Shown here: positions 1 to 7,560 of the stretch, piece after piece
Position numbering within the stretch: the stretch's first letter is position 1
Layout: every line of letters begins with the position of its first letter
The notes under the pieces: model-generated
The model's database searches: none
Seen by the model: the letters and a program-made list of their open reading frames with translations, nothing else
Told to the model about the DNA's origin: nothing
Position numbers and translations under genes: made by a program
Source: JAICMB01 sp035295125
GTDB lineage: Bacteria; Acidobacteriota; Terriglobia; Bryobacterales; Bryobacteraceae
Reading direction: 5' to 3'
Length of the DNA: 64,000 nt
NCBI GenBank assembly: GCA_035295125.1
Contig: DATGJP010000062.1
Span: 1 to 64,000, forward strand

Positions 1-114
1 GTCGCTATGTGCAGCGTGAGGTCCAGGCCACACTCACGAAACGCAAATTTGGTCAACTGAACATCGCCTGGGTTGTCTTCTATAAGAAGTAGTTCAAAAC
101 CCCTTTAACGACAT
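1..114 (-). CDS. Response regulator receiver domain (Rcp1-like), N-terminal fragment with an apparent 1-nt frameshift
   Basis: Reading the minus strand from 95 downwards gives ELLLIEDNPGDVQLTKFAF followed by the start of the first receiver helix, and the frame is open to the window edge. The EDNPGD motif carries the acidic pocket of CheY-like receivers; the NPGD form is typical of the Rcp1 group that partners phytochrome-like or PAS kinases. No ATG or GTG exists in that frame upstream, but an ATG at 114-112 reads MSLKGF in the neighbouring frame and would join perfectly if one T of the run of four at 99-96 were removed. Either the gene is frameshifted or the run is miscalled. Only about 34 residues lie in the window; the phosphoacceptor Asp is beyond it. 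Confidence 0.6.
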
Positions 115-133
115 CTTCGATCAACTGTTATGA

Positions 134-391
134 TCAGCAACCATGCTCTTTCACGTGCCGATCGAGAGCCGCCCGCGCCTCTTCTGACTTGTGCCTGGCT
201 TGTTCGCTAAACCTGCGCAGTTTTTCGTATTCCGTCTTCGATAGTACTCCAAGCCGCTTTTGGAGCATCTGGACACAACGGCCATAGTCAGTTGTGGATG
301 CGATGTAATCACGGAACAGGCCCTCCTTTTTGTCACAAGGACGCTCCCGGTCCGATTCTGTGTATTTCTCTTGCATCCAAAGGGTTACCAA
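134..391 (-). CDS. Small hypothetical protein, charged and helical (85 aa)
   Basis: The 85-residue product is not recognised as a named family. It is rich in Lys, Glu and Arg, with a predicted helical C-terminal half (LSKTEYEKLRRFSEQARHK, then SEEARAALDRHVKEHGC), and could start instead at the internal Met at residue 6. The helical character and the pattern of small charged ORFs ending in an HGC-like tail fit small orphan proteins I associate with acidobacterial genomes, but this is impression, not a search. It lies 19 bp upstream of the response regulator start on the same strand, so co-transcription is possible. Moderate confidence that it is a gene. Confidence 0.5.
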   Translation of the reverse strand: MVTLWMQEKYTESDRERPCDKKEGLFRDYIASTTDYGRCVQMLQKRLGVLSKTEYEKLRRFSEQARHKSEEARAALDRHVKEHGC

Positions 392-634
392 GACTCACCA
401 TTGTCGGGTCCCAGCGACCGGTATGTCAACGCAGTGGAGGTAATCGGATGAGACTCCACGGGGCGCGGTTTGGTTTCCACCTGTTCGACATGGGGAATCT
501 CTCACAACGGGCTTAACGGTGTTACTGGAAACAGAAGACCTTCAGGAGGAGTCGTGAAAGTGCTGGCGGTAACAAATGGGCACCATGGAGCTAACGAAGC
601 CCGGCGCGGACGAACTGCTCCAGCTAGATAGCAG
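392..634. other. Intergenic stretch with no supported gene
   Basis: Between the two small charged ORFs, which diverge from here, I find only short overlapping open frames with low-complexity or unlikely composition. No clear promoter, terminator or RNA gene was recognised by eye. Confidence 0.4.
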
Positions 635-829
635 ATGTGCGAGGCAAAGGCAAAGTGGTTGTACTTGATGGCGGAAGTGGACAGGCTTTCTCCCGAGATA
701 CCAGATGCTTTAATCCCGCATGCAGTTTTCTCCCGCGTATGGCTTGCCCGCGAAGAACGAAAAGAAGCGTACGCCAACTATAAAAGCGCAGTGCAGAAGT
801 ACGAAGAAGCCTTGAAGCGGTCCACCTGA
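635..829 (+). CDS. Small hypothetical protein, charged and helical (64 aa)
   Basis: The ORF begins at the first ATG after an in-frame TAG (629-631) and has no convincing ribosome binding site. The product is a small amphipathic helical protein (LAREERKEAYANYKSAVQKY near the C-terminus). Composition resembles the 85-aa ORF on the opposite strand at 134-391, and both may belong to one loose group of short acidobacterial orphan proteins, but no direct alignment supports homology. Function unknown. Confidence 0.4.
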   Translation: MCEAKAKWLYLMAEVDRLSPEIPDALIPHAVFSRVWLAREERKEAYANYKSAVQKYEEALKRST

Positions 830-967
830 GCTTCATACCGAGCAAGTCCTCACTGCCCAACTGACCCATTTCCGGGAGGGTCGTACACCCGGGCGAGCCG
901 GTTGGCCGAAACGGTTGGATCGATTTCGAAGTGCTTCGTGGATTTGCCGGAATTCTAAAGCCGACCG

Positions 968-2707
968 CTATTGCTCGCCGTTGATGATAAGATTGAGCGC
1001 TTCAGCGCTTGTTGTCGTCGTGGTCCCCCACACCGCGCCTGTTCCCCACACCGCGCCTGTTCCCCACACCGCATTCGTGCCCCACACGGCATTCGTTCCC
1101 CACACAGCGTTTGTACCCCACACCGCGCCCGTACCCCACACAGCGTTCGTCCCCCACACAGCGTTGGTTCCCCATACGGCGTTGGTTCCCCACACGGCCC
1201 CCGTACCCCAAACAGCGCCAGTGCCGGTGACAAGGAACACGCCTCCATAGCCGTTCGTAGTCACGTTGGGAGATGTTGCCGGTCCCGGGGCCAAGTCCGA
1301 GTTGTTAAGAGCAGCTTGCGCGTCCAAGTACCCCGCTCCGATCGTGAACACATCGTTTTCGCTCATGTACACGATTCCGCTCACCGGGTCAGTCGCAAAC
1401 GTAAACATGAACGGCAGCTTCTGGGCGGTCTTCATGAGACGTGCTTTCACCTGGTCAGGTGTTAACGAGGGACTCTTTTGGAGGATGAGGGCGACCGCGC
1501 CACTCACCATCGGCGCCGCCATGCTTGTGCCGCTGAGTTCGTAATACTGCGTGTTGACCCCAGCGGGCGACGTCGAATATACGTACAACGGAACTGCATT
1601 GGCCGGGAACGTCTTGAAGAGATACTCAGCAGGACTTTCCAAAGAGAGGATGCGGTTCCCCGGAGCGACTAAATCCGGCTTCGCGATGTGGTCGATCAGC
1701 GTGGGGCCTTTCGAACTGTAGCTTGCAACCTTGTCGTCGGACCGAGACAATGTTCCCAGCGTGTTCATGGCTCCGACCGTAATGGCAAACGGGTCGTTGC
1801 CGGGCGCGGTGATAGTCGCGTATCCGTTGGTTCCGGCTGAGTTGTTGCGGCCTTCGTTCCCCGCCGCTACCACCACAACTATGCCCGCCTTCCACGCTTG
1901 CTCGACGGCCTGGCATAAGGGGTCCACCGTATACGACTCAAACACGGGCCGTCCCAATGATAGGTTAATGACCCGTATGTTGTACTGCTTCTGGAGCGCG
2001 ATGGCAGTTTGGATTGCGGCAATTACCGAACTGTCCTTACCAGTGCCCGTGCCATCAAGCACCCGCAAGTTGATTAGGTTCACGTTCGGCGCGATTCCGC
2101 GAACCTCGTAGGTGTACTTGTCTCCCGACGAGTTTTTCCCGTTTCCGGCGATGATTCCGGCGACGTGTGTACCATGCCCGTAGGCGTCATCCGTGGACTT
2201 GTCGTTGGGCACGAAACTCTGTGAATAGACGAACCGATTATTGACTTGTACGTTGAGATCATTGACTAGGGTGATCCCGCTGTCGATGACGGCGACGCCG
2301 ATTCCCGTGCCATCGTACGGAAACGTTGCAGTCCGACTATTCAGACCCAGCACTGTCAACCAGCCGTAGTCCGGTACTATGTTCGACGTGGTTATTGCTA
2401 CGTCGTGGTCGGGCAGTACGGCCTCCACGTCGGGGTCGGCTGCAAGCGCGGCAAGGTCACTGCGTTTAATGGTGACAGCGTGCGATCGGAGAAGCCAGAG
2501 GTCATGGTTGTGCCTGATTGCACGTCCGACAATTCTGGAACGTCGAAGGTCATCGACGCCTGGCTTGTAGCGAACGATTACGTCAGTAGTTTGGTCCGGG
2601 GCAATTGCGGCCAGTTGCTCCGGTATAGTTGCCTGGGCCAGCAACCCAGGAACGAGGCACAACGTCTCCATTGCGCCCACAACAAGAAATCGTCGCCACG
2701 ACAACAT
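968..2707 (-). CDS. Secreted subtilisin-like serine protease (S8) with AVWG hexapeptide C-terminal repeats
   Basis: A 579-residue protein if started at the ATG at 2707, which follows AGAAGG and puts a signal peptide first (MLSWRRFLVVGAMETLCLVP, then GLLAQA). An upstream in-frame start at 2755 adds 16 residues before the signal and is less likely. After an I9-like propeptide region come the S8 catalytic motifs: Asp in VAVIDSGI, His in GHGTHVAGIIAG, Ser in GTSMAAPMVSGA, plus the oxyanion Asn region AAGNEG. The last ~90 residues are eleven near-identical (G/N)AVWGT hexapeptides followed by a short tail. Such AVWG tails occur on acidobacterial and some actinobacterial S8 proteases; their role is unknown. 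Expected to be an exported endopeptidase. Confidence 0.92.
   Translation of the reverse strand: MLSWRRFLVVGAMETLCLVPGLLAQATIPEQLAAIAPDQTTDVIVRYKPGVDDLRRSRIVGRAIRHNHDLWLLRSHAVTIKRSDLAALAADPDVEAVLPDHDVAITTSNIVPDYGWLTVLGLNSRTATFPYDGTGIGVAVIDSGITLVNDLNVQVNNRFVYSQSFVPNDKSTDDAYGHGTHVAGIIAGNGKNSSGDKYTYEVRGIAPNVNLINLRVLDGTGTGKDSSVIAAIQTAIALQKQYNIRVINLSLGRPVFESYTVDPLCQAVEQAWKAGIVVVVAAGNEGRNNSAGTNGYATITAPGNDPFAITVGAMNTLGTLSRSDDKVASYSSKGPTLIDHIAKPDLVAPGNRILSLESPAEYLFKTFPANAVPLYVYSTSPAGVNTQYYELSGTSMAAPMVSGAVALILQKSPSLTPDQVKARLMKTAQKLPFMFTFATDPVSGIVYMSENDVFTIGAGYLDAQAALNNSDLAPGPATSPNVTTNGYGGVFLVTGTGAVWGTGAVWGTNAVWGTNAVWGTNAVWGTGAVWGTNAVWGTNAVWGTNAVWGTGAVWGTGAVWGTTTTTSAEALNLIINGEQ
1026..1223. repeat. Minisatellite: eleven 18-bp units encoding the AVWGT(G/N) tail
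   Basis: Eleven consecutive 18-nt units with consensus CCCCACACNGCGNTNGTN on the plus strand, with no indels between units (11 x 18 = 198 nt). Differences fall mostly at third codon positions and at the G/N-encoding codon, so the peptide repeat is kept while the DNA drifts. It lies wholly inside the protease gene. Length polymorphism by slippage is plausible. Confidence 0.95.
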
Positions 2708-2895
2708 GCCTTCTCTTTGGCACGGTCGTAACCATTTTGTAAATGTGAGCGCCACAAGAGCTTAGTAGCTTCTAAGGTCCGAGGGGCAAGAACAACGCTG
2801 TCGCAGCCTGGGACATAATGGCTCAACGCTAGCGCCGGATTGTCTAGCCCAAACGCCCACTGGGTTCCAGGCCTGACACTTACGGAAGCACCACG

Positions 2896-3846
2896 TTAAC
2901 CCCAGACCCGCGCGATAAACCATCCCAGCCCGGTGCAAAGCAGGATCGTAGCCGTTACCGGAACGACGCGGGTCATCGCAAACAGGCGGCGAAGCAGCAG
3001 TCCCAGGATCGCCAGCGCCAGGATCTGAGCCGTTAAGACGCCGGCGAAGAAGATTGGTGCGCGATAACCGCTGTCGGTCAGAAACAACGAAAAGTAGGCG
3101 CCGTGGAACAATCCTAAAACGCCGACGACAATCCAGCGGTTGCCGGATGTCGGAAGCAGCACGATTTCGAGGGCGAGGTATGCCACGGTGAGGGCTGCCG
3201 CCGCCTCGACGAACCGCGGCGACAACGTCGTAGAGAAACGTGGCGCGATAACGAGAGCAATGGTCTCGCCGGCTGCAAAAGCTCCCGCCAGCGCTATCAG
3301 TTCGCGGCGCGAGCGAGCCGCCAGCACCAGGGCGATGAGGAACAAGAGGGGCGCGGCGCCTTCCAAGGCACGCAGAAAACCTGCGCCGACTTCGCGCGCT
3401 GCCAGTTCTGTCGCGGTCGGAGGCCGAAAGCGCACATCGGCGCTGGTGAATGAAAGATCGAACACCGCCTGGTCGGACTTGTCCCCCTTGAAAGCCCGCA
3501 GCATGTGCACATGGTTTGGCACCGTAATGGACGCAAACGTACACTCGACGGACAGCGTGTCCGGTGGGGACGGAAACAGATAGTCGGCGTTGCAGATGTA
3601 GGTTCCCTGCTGATCGCCGCAGGAGCCCTTCACAAGCTTCGCGTCGCCGCCGCCCCCTGAAAAGCGGATGTGTTCGAAAAATGACCGCTCCGGGTTTTGG
3701 ACGTGCGCCGCCTCGTAAGTTGGAATGCGGAGCTCATAATGCCCCGCAGAGCCATCGATCCGGAACTCTCCGGTGCTCATGCTGACCATGTGCGCCGAGA
3801 GGAGGGCCGGAGCAAGAAAGGCCGGCAGCAGACGTCGGACGATCAT
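2896..3846 (-). CDS. HupE/UreJ-like polytopic membrane protein
   Basis: 316 residues: a signal-like N-terminus (RLLPAFLAPALLSAHMVSMS), a soluble extracytoplasmic domain of about 150 residues with several Cys (KGSCGD, YICNADY, VECTFAS), and then about seven hydrophobic segments ending in GLGWFIARVWG. This order fits the HupE/UreJ_2 group found in acidobacteria and myxobacteria, some members of which are linked to nickel or to unknown envelope functions. The start overlaps the stop of the AI-2E-type gene by 4 nt (ATGA), so the two are translationally coupled. Substrate not inferable from sequence. Confidence 0.75.
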   Translation of the reverse strand: MIVRRLLPAFLAPALLSAHMVSMSTGEFRIDGSAGHYELRIPTYEAAHVQNPERSFFEHIRFSGGGGDAKLVKGSCGDQQGTYICNADYLFPSPPDTLSVECTFASITVPNHVHMLRAFKGDKSDQAVFDLSFTSADVRFRPPTATELAAREVGAGFLRALEGAAPLLFLIALVLAARSRRELIALAGAFAAGETIALVIAPRFSTTLSPRFVEAAAALTVAYLALEIVLLPTSGNRWIVVGVLGLFHGAYFSLFLTDSGYRAPIFFAGVLTAQILALAILGLLLRRLFAMTRVVPVTATILLCTGLGWFIARVWG

Positions 3847-4904
3847 TCCACCACAGATTGAAGATGCCTGCGCCGCGCGGATCGGAGCGAACGCACGAAC
3901 ACGATACGGACGATGGCGATGATCGGCACCGAGAAGAACATGCCCGCGACGCCCCCCAGGCGCTCGCCCGCCAGCACGCCGAACAACACCACCAACGGGT
4001 GAATCTCCACACCTTTTCCCATCAAGTGCGGCGACACGACGTAATCCTGGAACATGCGATACACGCCCCAGAAAATGATGATCCAGACCAGGTGCGGAAA
4101 ACCCGCAAAGCCAGCCACAAGAACGGCGATAGCGCCTCCGGCGAGCGGTCCGACGACGGGAATCAGTTCCAGCAAAGCGGCCTGCGACGCCAGCAGGATT
4201 CCGTACGGCACCCCGACAATAGTGAAAAACAGGCTATAGACGCACCAGGTGATGAATGCAAGCGTCACCAGAATTCGGATGTAGTGACCGAGCAGGACAT
4301 GAATGTCGCTTAGGATCTCATCGAGCACGGCCCGGCGTTCGGGGCTGGCGACCCCGCTGACCAGGTATTCGCTGATTTCGCGGCCGTCCTTGATGAAGAA
4401 GAATGCCAGGATCGGGACCAGGATGAAGTACAACGCGCCTGTCACGGTGCCGCGCAAGGCAACGCCCGCATTTTTCAAGTACGGCAACAGAGCGGCGCCG
4501 CCGCTGGCAAACTGATCCTGTATCCAATCGATGATCTTGTCCTTCGCGGGACCGAGGAAGTCCGGCAGGTTCTTGTCCAGCCATTGCCGGTTCTTCATGA
4601 GGTCCGGCACCTGTTGCGCCAGGGTAGTCCCCTCTTCCACCATCCTGCTGCCGACAGTAATCACAAGCAGCACGACGACGCCCACAAAGAGCAGGTACAC
4701 GATGGTCAAAGCCAGGACGCGGCCCATCCACTTCGGTGTGTGCCGCTCGATCAACGAGACTGCCGGCCATAACACGTAGGCGAAGAAAAGGGCCGCCATG
4801 AACAGGACGACGGTATCTCGCAACCAGTAGAGCACGGCGAGGGCGGCACAGACGACAAACACCGTCCATGTGACGCGCGCGGCTTGCAGGGAAAGGCCGA
4901 GCAT
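3843..4904 (-). CDS. AI-2E family transporter (PerM/UPF0118-like)
   Basis: 353 residues with paired N-terminal helices (VTWTVFVVCAALAVLYWLRD, VLFMAALFFAYVLWPAVSLIE), a third long helix, a central soluble amphipathic region (residues ~90-165) and a C-terminal block of four to five helices containing the family-typical GxxLxxxxxALLELIPVVGP motif. This is the topology of the PerM family, whose members export autoinducer-2 or act as Na+/H+ antiporters; the name is historical. First gene of a two-gene coupled unit with the HupE-like protein. Confidence 0.9.
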   Translation of the reverse strand: MLGLSLQAARVTWTVFVVCAALAVLYWLRDTVVLFMAALFFAYVLWPAVSLIERHTPKWMGRVLALTIVYLLFVGVVVLLVITVGSRMVEEGTTLAQQVPDLMKNRQWLDKNLPDFLGPAKDKIIDWIQDQFASGGAALLPYLKNAGVALRGTVTGALYFILVPILAFFFIKDGREISEYLVSGVASPERRAVLDEILSDIHVLLGHYIRILVTLAFITWCVYSLFFTIVGVPYGILLASQAALLELIPVVGPLAGGAIAVLVAGFAGFPHLVWIIIFWGVYRMFQDYVVSPHLMGKGVEIHPLVVLFGVLAGERLGGVAGMFFSVPIIAIVRIVFVRSLRSARRRHLQSVVE

Positions 4905-4953
4905 TGATCCTAAGGATATCAGCCCGGATTGGTTGTGGCTTCAATCTTGTAAT

Positions 4954-4971
4954 GGAGGATTGCATCCTGCC
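4954..4971. repeat. Short inverted repeat (GGATTGCATCC stem)
   Basis: GGAGGATTGCATCCTGCC forms a small hairpin between the AI-2E-type gene and the amidohydrolase. The same GGAT-gca-ATCC stem with a trailing CTGCC occurs at 18224-18240, so this looks like a dispersed palindromic motif rather than a classical terminator (no T run). Confidence 0.4.
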
Positions 4972-5002
4972 GCAGGTTATCAACCAGCATTACTCGCTGC
5001 GG

Positions 5003-6220
5003 TCACAACCTGGTACTCGGAGCAGGCAGGCGAAAGAGGCGGCGGGCATTCTCGCCCAGGATATTCCGCTTTGCCTGCTCGCTGAGAAACGGCAGGTCTG
5101 CCACCCGGGCGGGCACGTCGAAATCCCAATGCGGCCAGTCGGATGAATACAGGACCTGCGTTTCGGCGTGGATCGCCTCCATTGTCGCCTCCAGCAGCCG
5201 CATGTTCGTCCGCTCCATCGGCTGGGACGTGAAGTACATGTCGCGGATATACTCGCTCGGGAGTTTCCGCAGCAGCGGAGCATCCGACTGCCGCATGAGA
5301 TATTCGTTATCCAGCCGCTGCATCATGAACGGCAGCCAGGCCAGGCCACTCTCGATCCAAATCACCTTGAGATTGGGAAAGCGTTCCGGCAGTCCGTTCA
5401 TGATCCAGTTGGCCATGTGGATCATGTTGCAAGTGACAAACGACAAGGCGTGCACTGAAACGAAACGGTTGAGCTGCTTGCCGACCGCATAGTCCGGGCC
5501 GGCGTGAAAACCGAGCGGCAGGCCGCGTTCTTCGAGCTCGCGGTACACCGGCATGTACACGTTCTGGAAGACGCCCGCGTTGCGCTGGCTGGTGATGAGG
5601 AAACCAACCACGCCCGGCTTCTCTCCGAATTCGCGAATTGCACGGAGGCACATTTCCGGGTTGCTGAAGGGCAAGGCCAGCATCGACTTGACACGGGGCT
5701 CGACCGCCAGAATGCGCTCCGTGAACCAGCGGTTGTACGCCATGATCAACTCGGTTTCAACCTCGGGATTCGGATGCAGCCCGATTTCGAGCATGGGTTG
5801 TGGAAACACGATCTGCATGTCGATTCCCATGGAATCGAGCGCGCGCCGGATCAGGGTGAGGTCTCGATGTTCGCCATTGGCCGGCTCCACGAACTCGCCC
5901 AAACGCGCCTGGTGGGGGATGCGGCCGGCGACATCCTGAAAGGTGAGACCCGGCGGATGATTGCTCAGGGCGAGGTTCTTCGCGAACGGCCAGTTCTGCG
6001 ACATCACTTTGCCGCTGCGGCGGAGCACCGGATTTTCGATGTAGTCGAGTATCTCGCCCCAGCTCTCCAGTTCGACATGATGCGCGTCGACATCAACGAT
6101 GAAATAATCGTCCAGTCTGAACGTGGCAATGTCGCGCCGGGCGTTGGCGAGGATTTCGCGCGTATCCGTAGCGATGGTGATCTGCTGTGTTGCCCGCGGA
6201 CTCGGCTTCTCCGATGACAT
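5003..6220 (-). CDS. Amidohydrolase_2 (ACMSD-like) metal-dependent hydrolase/decarboxylase
   Basis: 405 residues from the ATG at 6220, which follows GAGGGAAG at good spacing and lies 2 bp after the stop of the 79-aa gene. A longer open frame to 6364 is out of keeping with that overlap. Motifs of the TIM-barrel amidohydrolase_2 family are present: DVDAHHVE near the N-terminus, GFHAGPDY in the middle (metal His) and YSSDWPHWDF near the C-terminus (catalytic Asp). Family members include aminocarboxymuconate-semialdehyde decarboxylase and other aromatic-acid decarboxylases. The Rieske protein in the same operon points to an aromatic or redox-linked catabolic step; substrate unknown. Confidence 0.88.
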   Translation of the reverse strand: MSSEKPSPRATQQITIATDTREILANARRDIATFRLDDYFIVDVDAHHVELESWGEILDYIENPVLRRSGKVMSQNWPFAKNLALSNHPPGLTFQDVAGRIPHQARLGEFVEPANGEHRDLTLIRRALDSMGIDMQIVFPQPMLEIGLHPNPEVETELIMAYNRWFTERILAVEPRVKSMLALPFSNPEMCLRAIREFGEKPGVVGFLITSQRNAGVFQNVYMPVYRELEERGLPLGFHAGPDYAVGKQLNRFVSVHALSFVTCNMIHMANWIMNGLPERFPNLKVIWIESGLAWLPFMMQRLDNEYLMRQSDAPLLRKLPSEYIRDMYFTSQPMERTNMRLLEATMEAIHAETQVLYSSDWPHWDFDVPARVADLPFLSEQAKRNILGENARRLFRLPAPSTRL

Positions 6221-6222
6221 GG

Positions 6223-6462
6223 TCACTTCCCTCTCGAAAACCACATTGCAAAATCGAAAGCATTGAGATTCTGCGAGCGGACCAGGGCGCACGCCAGCGT
6301 CATGGCTTCGGTGGTGGAAACGTCGCGCTCGATGGGCGCCAACTCCTCGCCCGCGGCCTCGCACGATGCGGCATAGAGCCGGACCGCCGCACCGATGATG
6401 GTCCGGAGCTGAGCGGGCGAAACGCCGGCCGCCGCTCCATCCAAGGGATCAGATGGTGACAT
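6223..6462 (-). CDS. Small hypothetical protein in Rieske-amidohydrolase operon (79 aa)
   Basis: The 79-residue product starts at the ATG at 6462 (a longer frame exists but would lie inside the Rieske gene). It begins MSPSDPLDGAAAGVSPAQ and continues as an alanine-rich helical protein (IGAAVRLYAASCEAAGEEL). It overlaps the Rieske gene by 14 nt and ends 2 nt before the amidohydrolase start, so it is locked into a coupled three-gene unit. No family is recognised; the position suggests an accessory or small subunit for one of its neighbours. Confidence 0.75.
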   Translation of the reverse strand: MSPSDPLDGAAAGVSPAQLRTIIGAAVRLYAASCEAAGEELAPIERDVSTTEAMTLACALVRSQNLNAFDFAMWFSRGK

Positions 6463-6817
6463 GAACGAGGCCCTCATCTTCGGCAACCGGCACGGGCGAC
6501 AAGCGCATGGCCGGGCTTGCGGGATGGCATCCAGTTTCGATGTTGAATTCGAACCCATGCCAGGGACACACAATATGAAGGTCGCGCGGGTGGAAGTCGA
6601 AGCCCTGGGATTCCCGGTCCTCGTTTAGTTGCTCCACGACGCGTGGGAGAATCGCGCCTTGGCAGACCGGGCCACCTTGATGCGGACAACTGTTCTCGTA
6701 AGCATAAAGCTTGTCCCTGACGCGAAATACCCCGATGGTCCGCTCGCCGACATCAACCACCAGCCGGCCGCCCTCGGCAACGGCGGCGCTCGCACAAATC
6801 ACCACTTTCGCAGCCAC
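6449..6817 (-). CDS. Rieske [2Fe-2S] ferredoxin-like protein
   Basis: 122 residues, a stand-alone Rieske domain. Both cluster-binding motifs are clear: CPHQGGPVCQG (Cys-X-His) and CPWHGFEFN (Cys-X2-His), separated by a longer than usual loop (~38 residues) rich in charged residues. No signal peptide, so it is cytoplasmic. Such proteins feed electrons to ring-hydroxylating oxygenases or act as small electron carriers. No oxygenase or reductase gene is adjacent; the coupled partners are the 79-aa protein and the amidohydrolase. Confidence 0.9.
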   Translation of the reverse strand: MAAKVVICASAAVAEGGRLVVDVGERTIGVFRVRDKLYAYENSCPHQGGPVCQGAILPRVVEQLNEDRESQGFDFHPRDLHIVCPWHGFEFNIETGCHPASPAMRLSPVPVAEDEGLVHVTI

Positions 6818-6922
6818 AACATGTCTCCGTATCGATCAGCGCAACCGTATCATCCCCGGAAAAACAATGTCAACTACGAGGAGCGCTAACATGAACTAAC
6901 GGGCGAATGGCTTACATTTTTA

Positions 6923-7297
6923 GTGGCGGTGCTCGCAACCTGGCGAGTTACGCACCTGGTCGTGTATGAAGACGGCCCGTGGGACGTGGTTGTGCGCCTG
7001 CGGCGGCGTGCCGGTCGAGGTTTTTTTGGCAAGCTCATGGACTGTTTCTACTGTTCGAGCATGTGGGTTTCGGCGGCGGCGGCGTTCGTGTTACAACCGC
7101 GACTGAGAGATTGGGTCCCGTTGTGGCTCGCGATTTCGGGAGGGGCGTGCCTGTTGAATCGCCTCGGACACGAGCCGGTATTGATCGAGCGGCTGCAAGA
7201 GCCTCAAGGAGAAACGAACGATGTCGTGTTGCGGGGAAAATCGCGAGAAGGAAACGATGAAATCGGCGATTCAGCCGGCTCGGGTGGCGGCTTTTAA
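6923..7297 (+). CDS. DUF1360 membrane protein, 5' end apparently frameshifted
   Basis: The 124-residue frame from GTG 6923 contains ATWRVTHLVVYEDGPWDVVV and the MDCFYCSSMWVSA motif that identify DUF1360, a small membrane family. The frame is open back to 6890 and encodes HELTGEWLTFLVAV, which would complete the first membrane segment, but it has no start codon. Instead an excellent Shine-Dalgarno (GAGGAG, 6878-6883) precedes ATG 6891 in the neighbouring frame, which stops after two codons (ATG AAC TAA). Insertion of one base here would give a normal start. The gene is either frame-broken or affected by a base-call error. Followed by an overlapping small gene. Confidence 0.8.
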   Translation: MAVLATWRVTHLVVYEDGPWDVVVRLRRRAGRGFFGKLMDCFYCSSMWVSAAAAFVLQPRLRDWVPLWLAISGGACLLNRLGHEPVLIERLQEPQGETNDVVLRGKSREGNDEIGDSAGSGGGF

Positions 7298-7505
7298 GGC
7301 TGCATCTGCCGCTAGTACGGTGTTGCCCTCCTCCACCGGTCCGACGGTAAGACTGCAGTATGCCGGCACTGCGCCGATCCGCGTACGCGGTCCGGAGACC
7401 GGCCAGACCTATGAATTCTCCGCGGCGAATCCGGAAGTGGAAGTCGACCGGCGCGATGCGGCCGGACTGATCCGCGTGGGGCTGTTCCGCGCGGCAGGGA
7501 CATAA
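7221..7505 (+). CDS. Small CCG-type hypothetical protein, possibly phage-derived
   Basis: 94 residues beginning MSCCGENREKE, with AAGGAG 5' of the ATG. It overlaps the DUF1360 gene by 77 nt. The C-terminal half (IRVRGPETGQTYEFSAANP, then VDRRDAAGLIRVGLFRAAG) looks like small beta-rich proteins that I associate with phage structural modules, where the N-terminal CCG is also seen; that link is from memory and unverified. No other phage gene is nearby, so if phage-derived it is a remnant or a domesticated pair with DUF1360. Confidence 0.65.
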   Translation: MSCCGENREKETMKSAIQPARVAAFKAASAASTVLPSSTGPTVRLQYAGTAPIRVRGPETGQTYEFSAANPEVEVDRRDAAGLIRVGLFRAAGT

Positions 7506-7506
7506 A

Positions 7507-7543
7507 TTAAGCTCTCGGCGATCAGTTTCGGCGCTCAGCTTAA
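7507..7543. terminator. Possible bidirectional stem-loop between convergent genes
   Basis: TTAAGCT at 7507-7513 and AGCTTAA at 7537-7543 form a 7-bp perfect inverted repeat with a 23-nt loop, in the 55-bp gap between the small CCG gene and the convergent ADOP permease. The long loop and lack of a T run make this a weak terminator candidate. Confidence 0.25.
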
Positions 7544-7560
7544 ACAACTCGGGCGCGCCC

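Noticed and set aside
971..1465. Plus-strand open frames over the AVWG repeats (Pro/His-rich)
   Set aside because: They are translations of the 18-bp minisatellite on the wrong strand; the minus strand carries the S8 protease motifs and signal peptide.
6221..6364. Upstream extension of the amidohydrolase to 6364
   Set aside because: Overlaps the 79-aa gene and has Arg/His-rich, non-conserved sequence; the ATG at 6220 has a good Shine-Dalgarno.
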